A stretch of 64,000 bases of DNA from an uncultured Flavobacteriales bacterium. Its GTDB lineage: Bacteria > Bacteroidota > Bacteroidia > Flavobacteriales_D > Parvicellaceae. The stretch spans positions 992,001 to 1,056,000 of the forward strand of contig CALSRM010000003.1 in the NCBI GenBank assembly GCA_943788755.1, in the 5' to 3' direction. Shown here piece after piece: positions 7,928 to 16,310 of this stretch. How positions within the stretch are numbered: position 1 is the first letter of the stretch; every line of letters begins with the position of its first letter. The notes below the pieces were generated by a model. It did not search any database. It had not been told where the DNA came from and saw only the letters and a program-made list of their open reading frames with translations. Position numbers and translations under genes: made by a program.

Positions 7928-8716
7928 TTACAAGCTTTTTGTTCTTCCGCCATCTACAGGAACATTAATTCCATTAATATAACTTGCTGCAGGAGATGCT
8001 AAAAACGAAATTGCATTTGCTATTTCAGCCGCCTCAGCAAACCTCTTCATAGGAACTTGATTCGTCATTTCATTACTAATATCCTCAATGTTTCTTCCTG
8101 TTTTTGAAGCTTTAGTTTCAATAATCGATTGCAAGCGAACAGTATTGGTTGCTCCAGGTAAAACATTATTTACAGTTATATTAAACTCCCCTAGTTCATT
8201 TGCTAATGTTTTAGCCCAGCTTGCCACAGCTCCTCTTATAGTGTTTGATACTCCAAGGCCATTTAAGGGTTGTTTCACAGAAGTTGAAATTACATTTATT
8301 ATTCTTCCATAACCTTCAGACTTCATTCCTTCTACTACAGCTTGAGCTAAGCATTGATTACTAATAAGATGCATATTGAATGCGCTTGTATATTCATCCG
8401 TTTTTGCTCCTATGGCTGGACCACCAGGAGGTCCCCCAGTATTGTTTACCAAAATATGGGCAGGTCCATTTTCCTTTATAAAAGTTTCAACTCTCAATTT
8501 TAATTCTGCAGGCAAGGTAAAATCAGCTTTAATGTAGTTATGTTTTTGCCCGCTAGAGATGTCCAATTCATCCATAACCGAAGCAAGCTTAACATCATCT
8601 CTAGCAACTAGAACGATGTTTGCTCCCATTTTTGCAAGCTGCAGAGCCGTTGCTTTTCCTATGCCTTGTGTGCTACCGCAAACAATTGCTGTTTTCCCTG
8701 ATAAGTCTAAGTTCAT
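7928..8716 (-). CDS. SDR family oxidoreductase with atypical active site
   Basis: A 262-residue short-chain dehydrogenase/reductase-fold protein. The Rossmann cofactor motif is intact (CGSTQGIG, residues 13-20), as are NNTGG (91-95), the catalytic-position Ser144 in VISTS and the downstream NNVLPGAT. The catalytic YxxxK is replaced by SNTIR (Ser157, Arg161), exactly 13 residues after Ser144 where Tyr should be. Such VSNTIR members form a recurring SDR subgroup, so this is probably not an error. The divergent neighbour is 3-hydroxyanthranilate dioxygenase, and SDR genes of this kind accompany kynurenine-pathway genes in Bacteroidota, so a role on tryptophan-derived intermediates is plausible but unproven. 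The C-terminus GINVPVDGGRTKSL is standard for the family. Confidence 0.9.
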   Translation of the reverse strand: MNLDLSGKTAIVCGSTQGIGKATALQLAKMGANIVLVARDDVKLASVMDELDISSGQKHNYIKADFTLPAELKLRVETFIKENGPAHILVNNTGGPPGGPAIGAKTDEYTSAFNMHLISNQCLAQAVVEGMKSEGYGRIINVISTSVKQPLNGLGVSNTIRGAVASWAKTLANELGEFNITVNNVLPGATNTVRLQSIIETKASKTGRNIEDISNEMTNQVPMKRFAEAAEIANAISFLASPAASYINGINVPVDGGRTKSL

Positions 8717-8738
8717 TAAGATTAAATTTTATAAAAAT

Positions 8739-8746
8739 CAAATGTA
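8739..8746 (-). promoter_or_regulatory. -7 element TACATTTG for the SDR gene
   Basis: On the minus strand TACATTTG is an exact TAnnTTTG match, 22 bp before the SDR start codon. A clear -33 box is not seen. Confidence 0.4.
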
Positions 8747-8794
8747 GTAAACACTAGTCAATTTCATAGAATTAATATTAACTGATTTTTTTCG

Positions 8795-8826
8795 TTGTAA
8801 AAAGTGGCTTAGAGTTCGTACATTTA
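8795..8826 (+). promoter_or_regulatory. Probable promoter of 3-hydroxyanthranilate dioxygenase gene
   Basis: TTG at 8795-8797 followed after 21 bp by TACATTTA (8819-8826), a one-mismatch -7 element. It lies 24 bp before the ATG at 8851. Spacing is slightly long for the Bacteroidota consensus. Confidence 0.35.
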
Positions 8827-8850
8827 CAGCTTAATAATAAAAAAGCTGTT

Positions 8851-9384
8851 ATGTCATTAGGTATGCCTTTTAATTTCAATCAATGGATCGAAGACAATAA
8901 AGATAAATTGAAACCACCTGTTGCAAACAAAAGTATTTATCCATTATCTAAGGATTATATTGTTATGGTTGTTGGTGGTCCAAATGCCCGAAAAGATTTC
9001 CATTATAATGAAACAGAAGAGCTATTTTATCAGCTAAAAGGAGATATAGAAGTAACGGTTCAAACGGATGGGAAAGCTGTAAAAATTCCTATTAAAGAAG
9101 GAGACATGTTTTTGCTTCCGGCCAAAACTCCTCATTCTCCAGTTAGACCCGAAAATTCAATTGGACTGGTAATTGAAAGGGTTAGAAAGGGTACTGATTA
9201 TAGAGATGGTTTAATGTGGTTTTGTGATAAATGCAATCACAAATTATATGAAGAACGTTTTACTTTGGATGATATTGTTAATGACTTCCTAGAGGTGTTT
9301 AGAAAGTTCTATAATTCGGAAGAAAATAGAACTTGCGAAAAGTGCAATCATATTATGGAAACAGACCCAAAATTCACGAATTAA
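8851..9384 (+). CDS. nbaC: 3-hydroxyanthranilate 3,4-dioxygenase
   Basis: A 177-residue cupin dioxygenase that opens the ring of 3-hydroxyanthranilate to 2-amino-3-carboxymuconate semialdehyde in the kynurenine pathway, leading to quinolinate/NAD or to catabolism. The non-haem iron ligands are His51, Glu57 and His95, and the oxygen/substrate arginines are Arg47 and Arg99. These numbers are the same as in characterised bacterial family members. A C-terminal rubredoxin-like knuckle carries Cys125-x2-Cys128 and Cys162-x2-Cys165. Every expected catalytic residue is present. The neighbouring divergent SDR is probably functionally linked. The stop abuts the stop of the convergent T9SS protein gene with no gap. 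An alternative symbol for the same enzyme is haaO. Confidence 0.95.
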   Translation: MSLGMPFNFNQWIEDNKDKLKPPVANKSIYPLSKDYIVMVVGGPNARKDFHYNETEELFYQLKGDIEVTVQTDGKAVKIPIKEGDMFLLPAKTPHSPVRPENSIGLVIERVRKGTDYRDGLMWFCDKCNHKLYEERFTLDDIVNDFLEVFRKFYNSEENRTCEKCNHIMETDPKFTN

Positions 9385-12300
9385 TTATCGCAAAACATTC
9401 ACATGACCTATTAAATTAATAAGTTTATTTTGAGAGTCTTCATAGGTTACTTTCCATATGTAGGTGTCATTTTGAACTAATAAACCTTTGTGCCTTCCGT
9501 CCCAGTATTCGTCCATTTTTTCAGAAGTGTAAATTAATTGCCCCCACCGATTAAATACATATAACTGAAATGATTTTATTTCTTCACCTTTAATTACAAA
9601 GTAATCGTTTATCCCATCACTGTTTGGAGTAAATGTGTTAGGAATATACAAAGCACCGTCTAAAAAAACCATTACTGTATCCGAATTCTCACACCCATTT
9701 TGATCCATCGTATATAGAATGTATGAAGATGTTTCTATCGGACTAATTGAAGGGTTTAAACAGTATGTGCAGCTCAGGCTATCTTGAGAATCCCAAAAAT
9801 AATTCCCATAAGCTGTTCCATTTAAAGAAATCACATCACCAAACTCGATAAATATATCATCTCCAGCATCTGCCAAAGGGATAGGGTGAATATTAACTGT
9901 AACATCTAATGTTTTTATGCAACCCGCAAGGTTGGTAATGTCAACAAAGTATGTTGTATTGGATACTGGAGCAGCTGTTGTAGTGCTTTCTGAAGGGTTT
10001 GATAATGTACCTGCAGGATACCAATTGTAAAAATCACCTCCCGCTGCCCAGAGGTTTGCATAACCACCCGGGCATATTGACGTATCACTCACAATACTAG
10101 GGTTGATAATTATAACAGAAACCTGAATGGAGTCGATAACGGTGCCGCAAATGTTCGTTAAATTCACATATATTGTTGCATCTGAAGATAATTGAGCAGT
10201 AGTAATAGAATCTGTTGGGTCGGCAACCAGATTAGCAGGAGACCATAAAACAGTGGATGCTCCATAAGCATAAATCTCAAATAAATCACCTTGACAAACA
10301 GTTGTGTCCGGCGATACATTTGGCAGAGGGACTGAATTGACCGCTGTTACTAAAACAGAATCAGTAATTATACATCCTTCAGCTGTAGTGATATCTACGT
10401 AATAAGTTATGGATGAGAGCGGAGCAACATTTGGTGTTTGGGAAGAGGGGTTAATCATTGCTGTTGTTGGGTACCATGAATAACTTACTCCTCCAAAAGC
10501 TTCCAGAGTTGTAATTGCGCCACCACAAATTGTTGCATCTGGAATTGTTGAAGTAGAAGCGATATGAACAAAAATAGTGGCGGTTGCTGTATCTATTCCG
10601 CAATTGTCGGTTGCTATTACTTGGTACGTAGTAGCAACAGGAGGAAAGGCAAGGGGATTTGCAACAGTAGGGTCAGATAAATACATAGTAGGTGTCCAAG
10701 AATAAGATGTTCCACCTGAAGCTTCCAAAAGGATACTATCCCCTGGACAAATAGTGTCTATTTGCTGAATTACTGCATTGTCAACAGCAAAAACTTCTAT
10801 TGTTATTGTGGAGGTGTCTGATGACAAACACTCTAAAGAATCGGAAACAACCAGAGTAACATCGTATTCCCCAACATTAGTGTAAGTATGCGCTGGGGCA
10901 AAATCGTTGGAGAAGTTTCCGTCTCCAAAATTCCATTCGTAAATGTTTCCTCCAGATGAAAGATTGTCAAACTGGTATGAACTTGGAATACATACCCATG
11001 GTTGCGGAATACTTATAGCTGGTGTAATATTTCCTAAATCAAATTTAAATGCACCTAAATTACAGTTAGTACTATTGTTTGTGGTTGACCACACTCCTGT
11101 TGATGTTGGAAAGTCTGAACTTCCACCACAACCAGCACAAACCGCTTGGTAAACATTTCCGTTTTTGTCAAATCTACTTGTGCCACCATCTACATGTTCA
11201 GCGCTAATTCCTCCCCCAAAAAAGGTTCCATAAACTAAATTAGTAGCATCTGGATCAAAGACACCTAAATAAAAATCACTTCCATCTGTTGTGGATTGAA
11301 AAGCATCGCCTGTAAGAGGCATTCCAGTTGTACTCCCTCCAGCATAAAGTGCATTTGTATTTCCTCCCCACCCTGAAGTATATATTAAACCACAATCTGA
11401 TACAAGAAATGCAGAAGGAGAGATGTTAATACCATTACCTGAACCAAAAACAGTTGAAAAGATTGTAGTTTCTAAATTGGCATCAAACTTATGTATAAAC
11501 TGACCGCTTCCCGGATTTGAGAAAACGGTACTTGGAGTAATATTATATGTTCCTTGAGATTGCCCAAAAACATAGATGTCATCATTTAAATCTACTTGCA
11601 CGAAATAGCACTGGTCGTATGCTGAAGTTCCTACGTAAGTTGAGTTTATTAAAGTGCTTCCAGTAGTATTTAATTTAATGATAAAACCATCGGTATCCCC
11701 AAATTGATTCAAGTTTTGCCCAGAGGACATCGTTAAATCAGAACTTAAAGAACCTCCGGTAATGATGGGTTGGTTTAATGAATTCAATTGAATGGAATAC
11801 GCTGCATCATCGCTTGCTCCACCGTAATAGCTACTCCACAAAAGATTGGATAAATTAGAATTAAACTTAAATAATATAGCGTCATTACTGCCGCTATTTG
11901 TTGCCTGAAATGGGTTTATGACCGGAAAATCATTTGATGCTGTTGTACTAGCAATCCAACAATTATCATTCGTGTCAACTATTATTTCTCCACGAAATTC
12001 ATCTCCATAGTTTTTTATTAATAAGTCCGAATTGAGGGCATCATTTCCTGAGCCACCAATGTATGTTCCTCCAATTAAAGTTGTTCCTGAAGGGTTAAAT
12101 TTTGCCACGTAAGCGTCAGTGCCATCAACATAATTAAGTACTCCATTTTGAACATTAGTTCCTCCATTAAAACTATTGTCATAGGTTAAAGCGGAAGTTG
12201 GAAGGTCTAATGAGCTAGTAGATCCAAAAACATATAATTCGCCAGCGGTATTGCAGACAATACTATGCGGATTTTCATTTCCCGTTCCTCCGTAATAAGT

Positions 12301-13263
12301 TGAATAAATTAGGTTAGTTCCATCGGCTGAAAATTTTGAAATAGAAACATCCGTTCCAGGGTAATTAACTCCATTTCCACCATTGTAGGATGTCTGAAAT
12401 GCCCCAACTGAAAGAGGATACCCTATTGCAAAAGCAACACCAGCAATATACATGTTTTCATTTTCGTCATATGTGGCCGTATATCCCCAGTTATCTGCAG
12501 TTGATCCGGTATAAGTTGCAAATGTTAAGATAGGATCAATAATAAGCTCTATAGAACTATCATAACCTTCTGGAAAATCAAATAATAAATTATTTCCATC
12601 CAATTTGTAATTACATTTTACAGACGTTTCTATACCATCGATATGTTGAAATGCATAGGGACTTTGTTCAATGACATATCCAAGACTAGTAGGGATATAT
12701 AAATGGCCTTTTTTTATTTTTAAATTTTCAACTCCTTCATACTCAATTAATATGTCATTAGTATTACCTCCAGGTTCTACAATAAAATCATATTTTAATT
12801 GCCCATGGTATTCATAATATTTTAAATCAATCCCTTCGTAAAGATTGGAATATTGAACTTGCCCATAACCATAAACGTTTGAAGCCCATTTTGATTGATC
12901 ATTTCCGATATAATAATTATAGTATTCTTTTGATTTTAATTCTTTAACAATGCTTCCTTTGTTTGTATTAAGAAAATGAACCTTGTATGCATGACCTTCA
13001 AAAACAGCATCTTCAATTGTTGTTTTTTTATGGTGGATATCAGTAAAAAGGCTTTTGTCGTATAGGGAATATGTAATTGTAGAACCTTCTAGATAAATAT
13101 CACCCGCGTTCGTTTTAAGTTGAAAATCAGCTTTATTATTAAATTGACCTTTGTTCTCAATGAACCGTATAGTTGATTTATCTTGGCCCCATGAAACCAT
13201 AGATGACAAAATAACCGTAAAGAGTATAACTCCTTTAATGATATGCCGAATGCAATGTTGCAT
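9385..13263 (-). CDS. Large T9SS-secreted protein with SBBP beta-propeller, PKD and Ig-like repeats
   Basis: A 1292-residue exported protein. A signal peptide (about 1-26, ending SMVSWGQ) is followed by an N-terminal domain containing ENKGQF and the TNTNDIL-type strands typical of SBBP-repeat proteins. SBBP beta-propeller repeats (blocks such as STYYGGTGNENPHSI and SSYYGGASDDAAYSI) run to about residue 740. A PKD domain with YEWNFGDGNFS and HTYTNVGEYDVTLVV is next, then several Ig-like repeats with recurring SWTP or NWYPAGTLSNPSE units. The C-terminus has the type-B T9SS sorting signal (IPNTFTPNSDGINDYF, then VFNRWGQLIY). It is likely displayed on or released from the outer membrane. Ligand and role are unknown. 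A good promoter lies at 13318-13349. Confidence 0.92.
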   Translation of the reverse strand: MQHCIRHIIKGVILFTVILSSMVSWGQDKSTIRFIENKGQFNNKADFQLKTNAGDIYLEGSTITYSLYDKSLFTDIHHKKTTIEDAVFEGHAYKVHFLNTNKGSIVKELKSKEYYNYYIGNDQSKWASNVYGYGQVQYSNLYEGIDLKYYEYHGQLKYDFIVEPGGNTNDILIEYEGVENLKIKKGHLYIPTSLGYVIEQSPYAFQHIDGIETSVKCNYKLDGNNLLFDFPEGYDSSIELIIDPILTFATYTGSTADNWGYTATYDENENMYIAGVAFAIGYPLSVGAFQTSYNGGNGVNYPGTDVSISKFSADGTNLIYSTYYGGTGNENPHSIVCNTAGELYVFGSTSSLDLPTSALTYDNSFNGGTNVQNGVLNYVDGTDAYVAKFNPSGTTLIGGTYIGGSGNDALNSDLLIKNYGDEFRGEIIVDTNDNCWIASTTASNDFPVINPFQATNSGSNDAILFKFNSNLSNLLWSSYYGGASDDAAYSIQLNSLNQPIITGGSLSSDLTMSSGQNLNQFGDTDGFIIKLNTTGSTLINSTYVGTSAYDQCYFVQVDLNDDIYVFGQSQGTYNITPSTVFSNPGSGQFIHKFDANLETTIFSTVFGSGNGINISPSAFLVSDCGLIYTSGWGGNTNALYAGGSTTGMPLTGDAFQSTTDGSDFYLGVFDPDATNLVYGTFFGGGISAEHVDGGTSRFDKNGNVYQAVCAGCGGSSDFPTSTGVWSTTNNSTNCNLGAFKFDLGNITPAISIPQPWVCIPSSYQFDNLSSGGNIYEWNFGDGNFSNDFAPAHTYTNVGEYDVTLVVSDSLECLSSDTSTITIEVFAVDNAVIQQIDTICPGDSILLEASGGTSYSWTPTMYLSDPTVANPLAFPPVATTYQVIATDNCGIDTATATIFVHIASTSTIPDATICGGAITTLEAFGGVSYSWYPTTAMINPSSQTPNVAPLSSITYYVDITTAEGCIITDSVLVTAVNSVPLPNVSPDTTVCQGDLFEIYAYGASTVLWSPANLVADPTDSITTAQLSSDATIYVNLTNICGTVIDSIQVSVIIINPSIVSDTSICPGGYANLWAAGGDFYNWYPAGTLSNPSESTTTAAPVSNTTYFVDITNLAGCIKTLDVTVNIHPIPLADAGDDIFIEFGDVISLNGTAYGNYFWDSQDSLSCTYCLNPSISPIETSSYILYTMDQNGCENSDTVMVFLDGALYIPNTFTPNSDGINDYFVIKGEEIKSFQLYVFNRWGQLIYTSEKMDEYWDGRHKGLLVQNDTYIWKVTYEDSQNKLINLIGHVNVLR

Positions 13264-13317
13264 TTATTTTTTCACAATTCTAAAAATCACAAGGGACTAA
13301 AGACTTTTGCATGTTTA

Positions 13318-13349
13318 CAAAGTTACTCTATAACGATAAAATAGTCAAA
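13318..13349 (-). promoter_or_regulatory. Promoter of the T9SS cargo gene
   Basis: On the minus strand TTTG (13346-13349), a 20-bp spacer, and TAACTTTG (13318-13325), an exact -7 element. The leader would be about 50 nt to the start at 13263. Confidence 0.6.
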
Positions 13350-13450
13350 TGGTTGTATCTATTTTGGAACAAAAAACGAATAAAACAAATGTTGTTAATT
13401 TATTGGTCATTTGATTCTGTTAAATAAAGTGATTAATTAACTAATTAAAT

Positions 13451-13458
13451 TAACTTTG
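13451..13458 (+). promoter_or_regulatory. -7 element TAACTTTG immediately before purF-like start
   Basis: An exact TAnnTTTG element ending 5 bp before the ATG at 13464. The message would be leaderless or have only a few leader bases. No -33 TTTG is evident at 17-20 bp. Confidence 0.4.
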
Positions 13459-13463
13459 CAAAC

Positions 13464-15365
13464 ATGAGTGATGCCATACAACATGAATGCGGAATTGCCT
13501 TTTTAAGGTTAAAAAAACCGTTAGACTTTTACTTAAAAAAATATGGATCTGCCTTTTTTGGATTGAAGAAAATGTATCTCCTAATGGAGAAACAGCACAA
13601 TCGCGGGCAAGATGGTGCTGGTTTGGTAAATATTAAGTTGGACATGGAGCCAGGCATGCGGTATATTAGTAGATATCGAAGTGTTGAAGATAAACCAATT
13701 CAGGACTTATTTACTTATGTAAATAGTCGCTTTAAAACTTTAGAAGAAACTGATCCGGAGAAATTGAAGGATACTGAGTGGCTAAAACAAAATGAGGCTT
13801 TCACAGGAGAAGTGTTTTTAGGACATTTACGTTACGGAACATTTGGAAAGAATAGTATTGAAAATTGCCATCCTTTTTTACGTCAAAGTAACTGGATGAC
13901 AAGAAATCTTGCTGTTGCTGGCAATTTCAACATGACAAATGTTGATGAGTTATTTGATATACTGGTCAACATTGGTCAACACCCAAAAGAAAAATCGGAT
14001 ACGGTAACAATTCTTGAAAAAATTGGTCACTTTTTGGATGAGGAGAATCAACAGATATTTGATTATTGTAAAAGAAAAGGATTAAGTTACAAGGAAACAT
14101 CTAATGAAATAGCAGAAAATTTAGATTTACAAAAAATCCTGGTACAATCAGCTGAAGATTGGGATGGCGGTTATGTTATGGCAGGTGTTGTTGGTCATGG
14201 AGATGCTTTTGTTTTGAGAGATCCGAATGGGATTAGACCAGCTTTTTGGCATGAGAATGATGAGTTTGTTGTAGTCGCTTCAGAGCGACCTGTAATACAA
14301 ACAGCATTTGAATTGAAAGCAGAAGATATTCAGGAGATAAAACCTGGTCATGCTTTAATTATAAAGAAAGATGGTTCAGTTTCAGAAAAACAAATTAGAA
14401 AACCATTAGAAGAAAATAAGTGTTCGTTTGAAAGAATTTACTTTTCTCGAGGAACTGATGTAGATATCTATAATGAAAGATTGGAGTTAGGAAGAAAAGT
14501 AACGCCAAAAGTATTGGAAGCTATAGATTATGATTTACGAAATAGTGTTTTCTCGTTTATACCTAATACGGCTGAGACGGCTTATTATGGGTTGCTAAAA
14601 GGATGTGATGAGTATTTAAGTGATGTGAAGTTTCGCAAGATTAAAAAATTAGGAAATGACATCACTGAAGAAGAATTAAGTGACATACTTGCTATAAATG
14701 CACGAGCCGAAAAGATTATGGTAAAGGATGCAAAACTACGTACTTTCATTACGCAAGATGATGCTCGTGACGATATGGTAGCTCACGTGTATGACATTAC
14801 CTATGGAACTGTGAGAAGTGGAGTTGATAATTTAGTTGTTATTGATGATTCAATTGTACGGGGAACAACTCTGAAACAAAGTGTAATAAGAATTTTAGAC
14901 AGATTAGAGCCTAAGAAAATAGTTATTGTTTCATCTGCTCCACAAATTAGATACCCAGATTGTTATGGAATTGACATGGCTAAATTGGGAGATTTTATTG
15001 CCTTTCAAGCAGCAATTGAGTTGTTAAAGGATACCTGTAAAGAAAATGTAATTGATGATGTATATCAAAAGTGCCTTGTTCAGGAGGGTCTGCCAAAAGA
15101 GCAAATAAAAAATTACGTTACAGAGATATATGCTCCATTTACGGCTGAACAAATTTCAGATAAGATTTCTGAATTGCTAACGCATGAAAGTATAAAATCT
15201 GAAGTAAAAATTATCTATCAAAGTATAGAAGGGTTGCACGAAGCTTGTCCGGGTCATACTGGAGATTGGTACTTTACGGGAAGATATCCGACTCCCGGTG
15301 GCAATAAAGTGGTAAATAAAGCCTTCATTAATTATGTTGAAGGTAAAAATGTAAGAGCATATTGA
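13464..15365 (+). CDS. Long amidophosphoribosyltransferase-like protein (PurF family)
   Basis: A 633-residue protein joining a class-II glutamine amidotransferase domain to a phosphoribosyltransferase domain, as in glutamine PRPP amidotransferase, the first step of purine synthesis. Cys9 in HECGIAF would become the N-terminal nucleophile after removal of an eight-residue propeptide; HNRGQDGAG and GHLRYGTFG are the matching glutaminase motifs. The PRPP-binding loop is VVIDDSIVRGTTLKQ, and IFYSRGTD-like sequence (IYFSRGTDVD) is seen at the domain junction. Ordinary PurF is near 470-510 residues; the extra length comes from insertions around residues 65-110, 150-210 and 360-420. Bacteroidota often carry this long form beside a normal PurF, so it may be a paralogue. 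Confidence 0.85.
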   Translation: MSDAIQHECGIAFLRLKKPLDFYLKKYGSAFFGLKKMYLLMEKQHNRGQDGAGLVNIKLDMEPGMRYISRYRSVEDKPIQDLFTYVNSRFKTLEETDPEKLKDTEWLKQNEAFTGEVFLGHLRYGTFGKNSIENCHPFLRQSNWMTRNLAVAGNFNMTNVDELFDILVNIGQHPKEKSDTVTILEKIGHFLDEENQQIFDYCKRKGLSYKETSNEIAENLDLQKILVQSAEDWDGGYVMAGVVGHGDAFVLRDPNGIRPAFWHENDEFVVVASERPVIQTAFELKAEDIQEIKPGHALIIKKDGSVSEKQIRKPLEENKCSFERIYFSRGTDVDIYNERLELGRKVTPKVLEAIDYDLRNSVFSFIPNTAETAYYGLLKGCDEYLSDVKFRKIKKLGNDITEEELSDILAINARAEKIMVKDAKLRTFITQDDARDDMVAHVYDITYGTVRSGVDNLVVIDDSIVRGTTLKQSVIRILDRLEPKKIVIVSSAPQIRYPDCYGIDMAKLGDFIAFQAAIELLKDTCKENVIDDVYQKCLVQEGLPKEQIKNYVTEIYAPFTAEQISDKISELLTHESIKSEVKIIYQSIEGLHEACPGHTGDWYFTGRYPTPGGNKVVNKAFINYVEGKNVRAY

Positions 15366-15427
15366 TTAAGATAATGAGTTAATTTGAATCAAGCCAATTG
15401 AAGTATTGCTTCGTTTTTTCTGAAATT

Positions 15428-15937
15428 TTATTTTGCTTTTTTATATAAAGGCACGTTGGAGCATGCTTCTCCAAACATTAATGATTTGACCACGGGAATA
15501 AACTTTTCTGAGACATAAATAAACGCTGAATCTGGTATGTTTATGTCTCCACACCCTTTTACTAATACTCGCTTATCAGCTATTGAGTTAAGGTCAAAAC
15601 TGTTTATAGAATCAATGTATAATTCTCTTTCCAAATCTGAAAGATTTCCAAAAATTACTTTTTTCACGTAAGGTTGAAGGGCTATTCCGATTAGCATAAA
15701 TGCCCATGTAGGAACAATTGCATCAGCACTACAAGTAATTGCTACAAATTTATTTTGGTATTGGCTCCAGTCATTTTGTTTAATAAAAGCACGGAAATCC
15801 TTTTCTTTAAGAGCTAACTCCTGCCAAAGAAGAGGTTTTATGTCAAATAAAACTCTATCTCCTGTTTGATGGAAGTCTTCAAGGCTAATTGTAATTAAGC
15901 CACTATTGGCTACTTTATTTTCAATGTCTGCGCTCAT
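15428..15937 (-). CDS. DUF2480 family protein
   Basis: A 169-residue cytoplasmic protein of DUF2480, a family essentially confined to Bacteroidota. Recognisable parts are the start ENKVANSGLITISLEDF, the central ITCSADAIVPTWAFMLI, and the C-terminal VKGCGDINIPDSAFIY. Function is unknown. It follows the DUF59 gene with no intergenic space, and that gene follows sufE at 4 bp, so the three form one operon. Conserved linkage with sulfur-mobilisation genes suggests a part in Fe-S cluster assembly or delivery; this is context-based inference. The two conserved cysteines (ITCSAD and KGCGD) could be relevant. Confidence 0.85.
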   Translation of the reverse strand: MSADIENKVANSGLITISLEDFHQTGDRVLFDIKPLLWQELALKEKDFRAFIKQNDWSQYQNKFVAITCSADAIVPTWAFMLIGIALQPYVKKVIFGNLSDLERELYIDSINSFDLNSIADKRVLVKGCGDINIPDSAFIYVSEKFIPVVKSLMFGEACSNVPLYKKAK

Positions 15938-16306
15938 TTATAGAAACCCGAGTTCAAGCATTGCTTCTTCACTCATCATGTCTTTTTCCCATGGAGGATC
16001 AAAAACGATATTAACTTTAGATGTTGCAACCCCAAATACAGATCCTACTTTATTTTCTACATCAAGCGGCATAGATTCAGCTACAGGACAGTTTGGAGAA
16101 GTTAGTGTCATTTCAACTTCTACATTTAGTTTGTCATCTATTTTAATCTCGTAAATCAACCCTAATTCAAAAATATCTACAGGTATTTCTGGATCGTAAA
16201 TAGTTTTAATCACATTAATGATTTTCTCTTCCAGCACTTTTTTTGCTTCCCTAGTATCTGTGGGAAGCGCTTCCTGTTCTAGTTTGTCTTTTTCTTCTTC
16301 AGCCAT
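15938..16306 (-). CDS. DUF59/MIP18-family Fe-S assembly protein (SufT-like)
   Basis: A 122-residue protein of the MIP18/PaaD/SufT family. The first 20 residues are charged; the domain begins at IINVIKTIYDPEIPVDIFEL and carries the conserved DPEIPVDI motif and the reactive-cysteine segment LTSPNCPVAESMP, ending with VFDPPWEKDMMSEEA. Family members act in maturation or delivery of Fe-S clusters. It sits between sufE (4 bp upstream) and DUF2480 (immediately downstream), consistent with a SUF-accessory operon. It lacks the N-terminal SufT extension, so the generic SUF-system DUF59 name fits best. Confidence 0.9.
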   Translation of the reverse strand: MAEEEKDKLEQEALPTDTREAKKVLEEKIINVIKTIYDPEIPVDIFELGLIYEIKIDDKLNVEVEMTLTSPNCPVAESMPLDVENKVGSVFGVATSKVNIVFDPPWEKDMMSEEAMLELGFL

Positions 16307-16310
16307 TATC

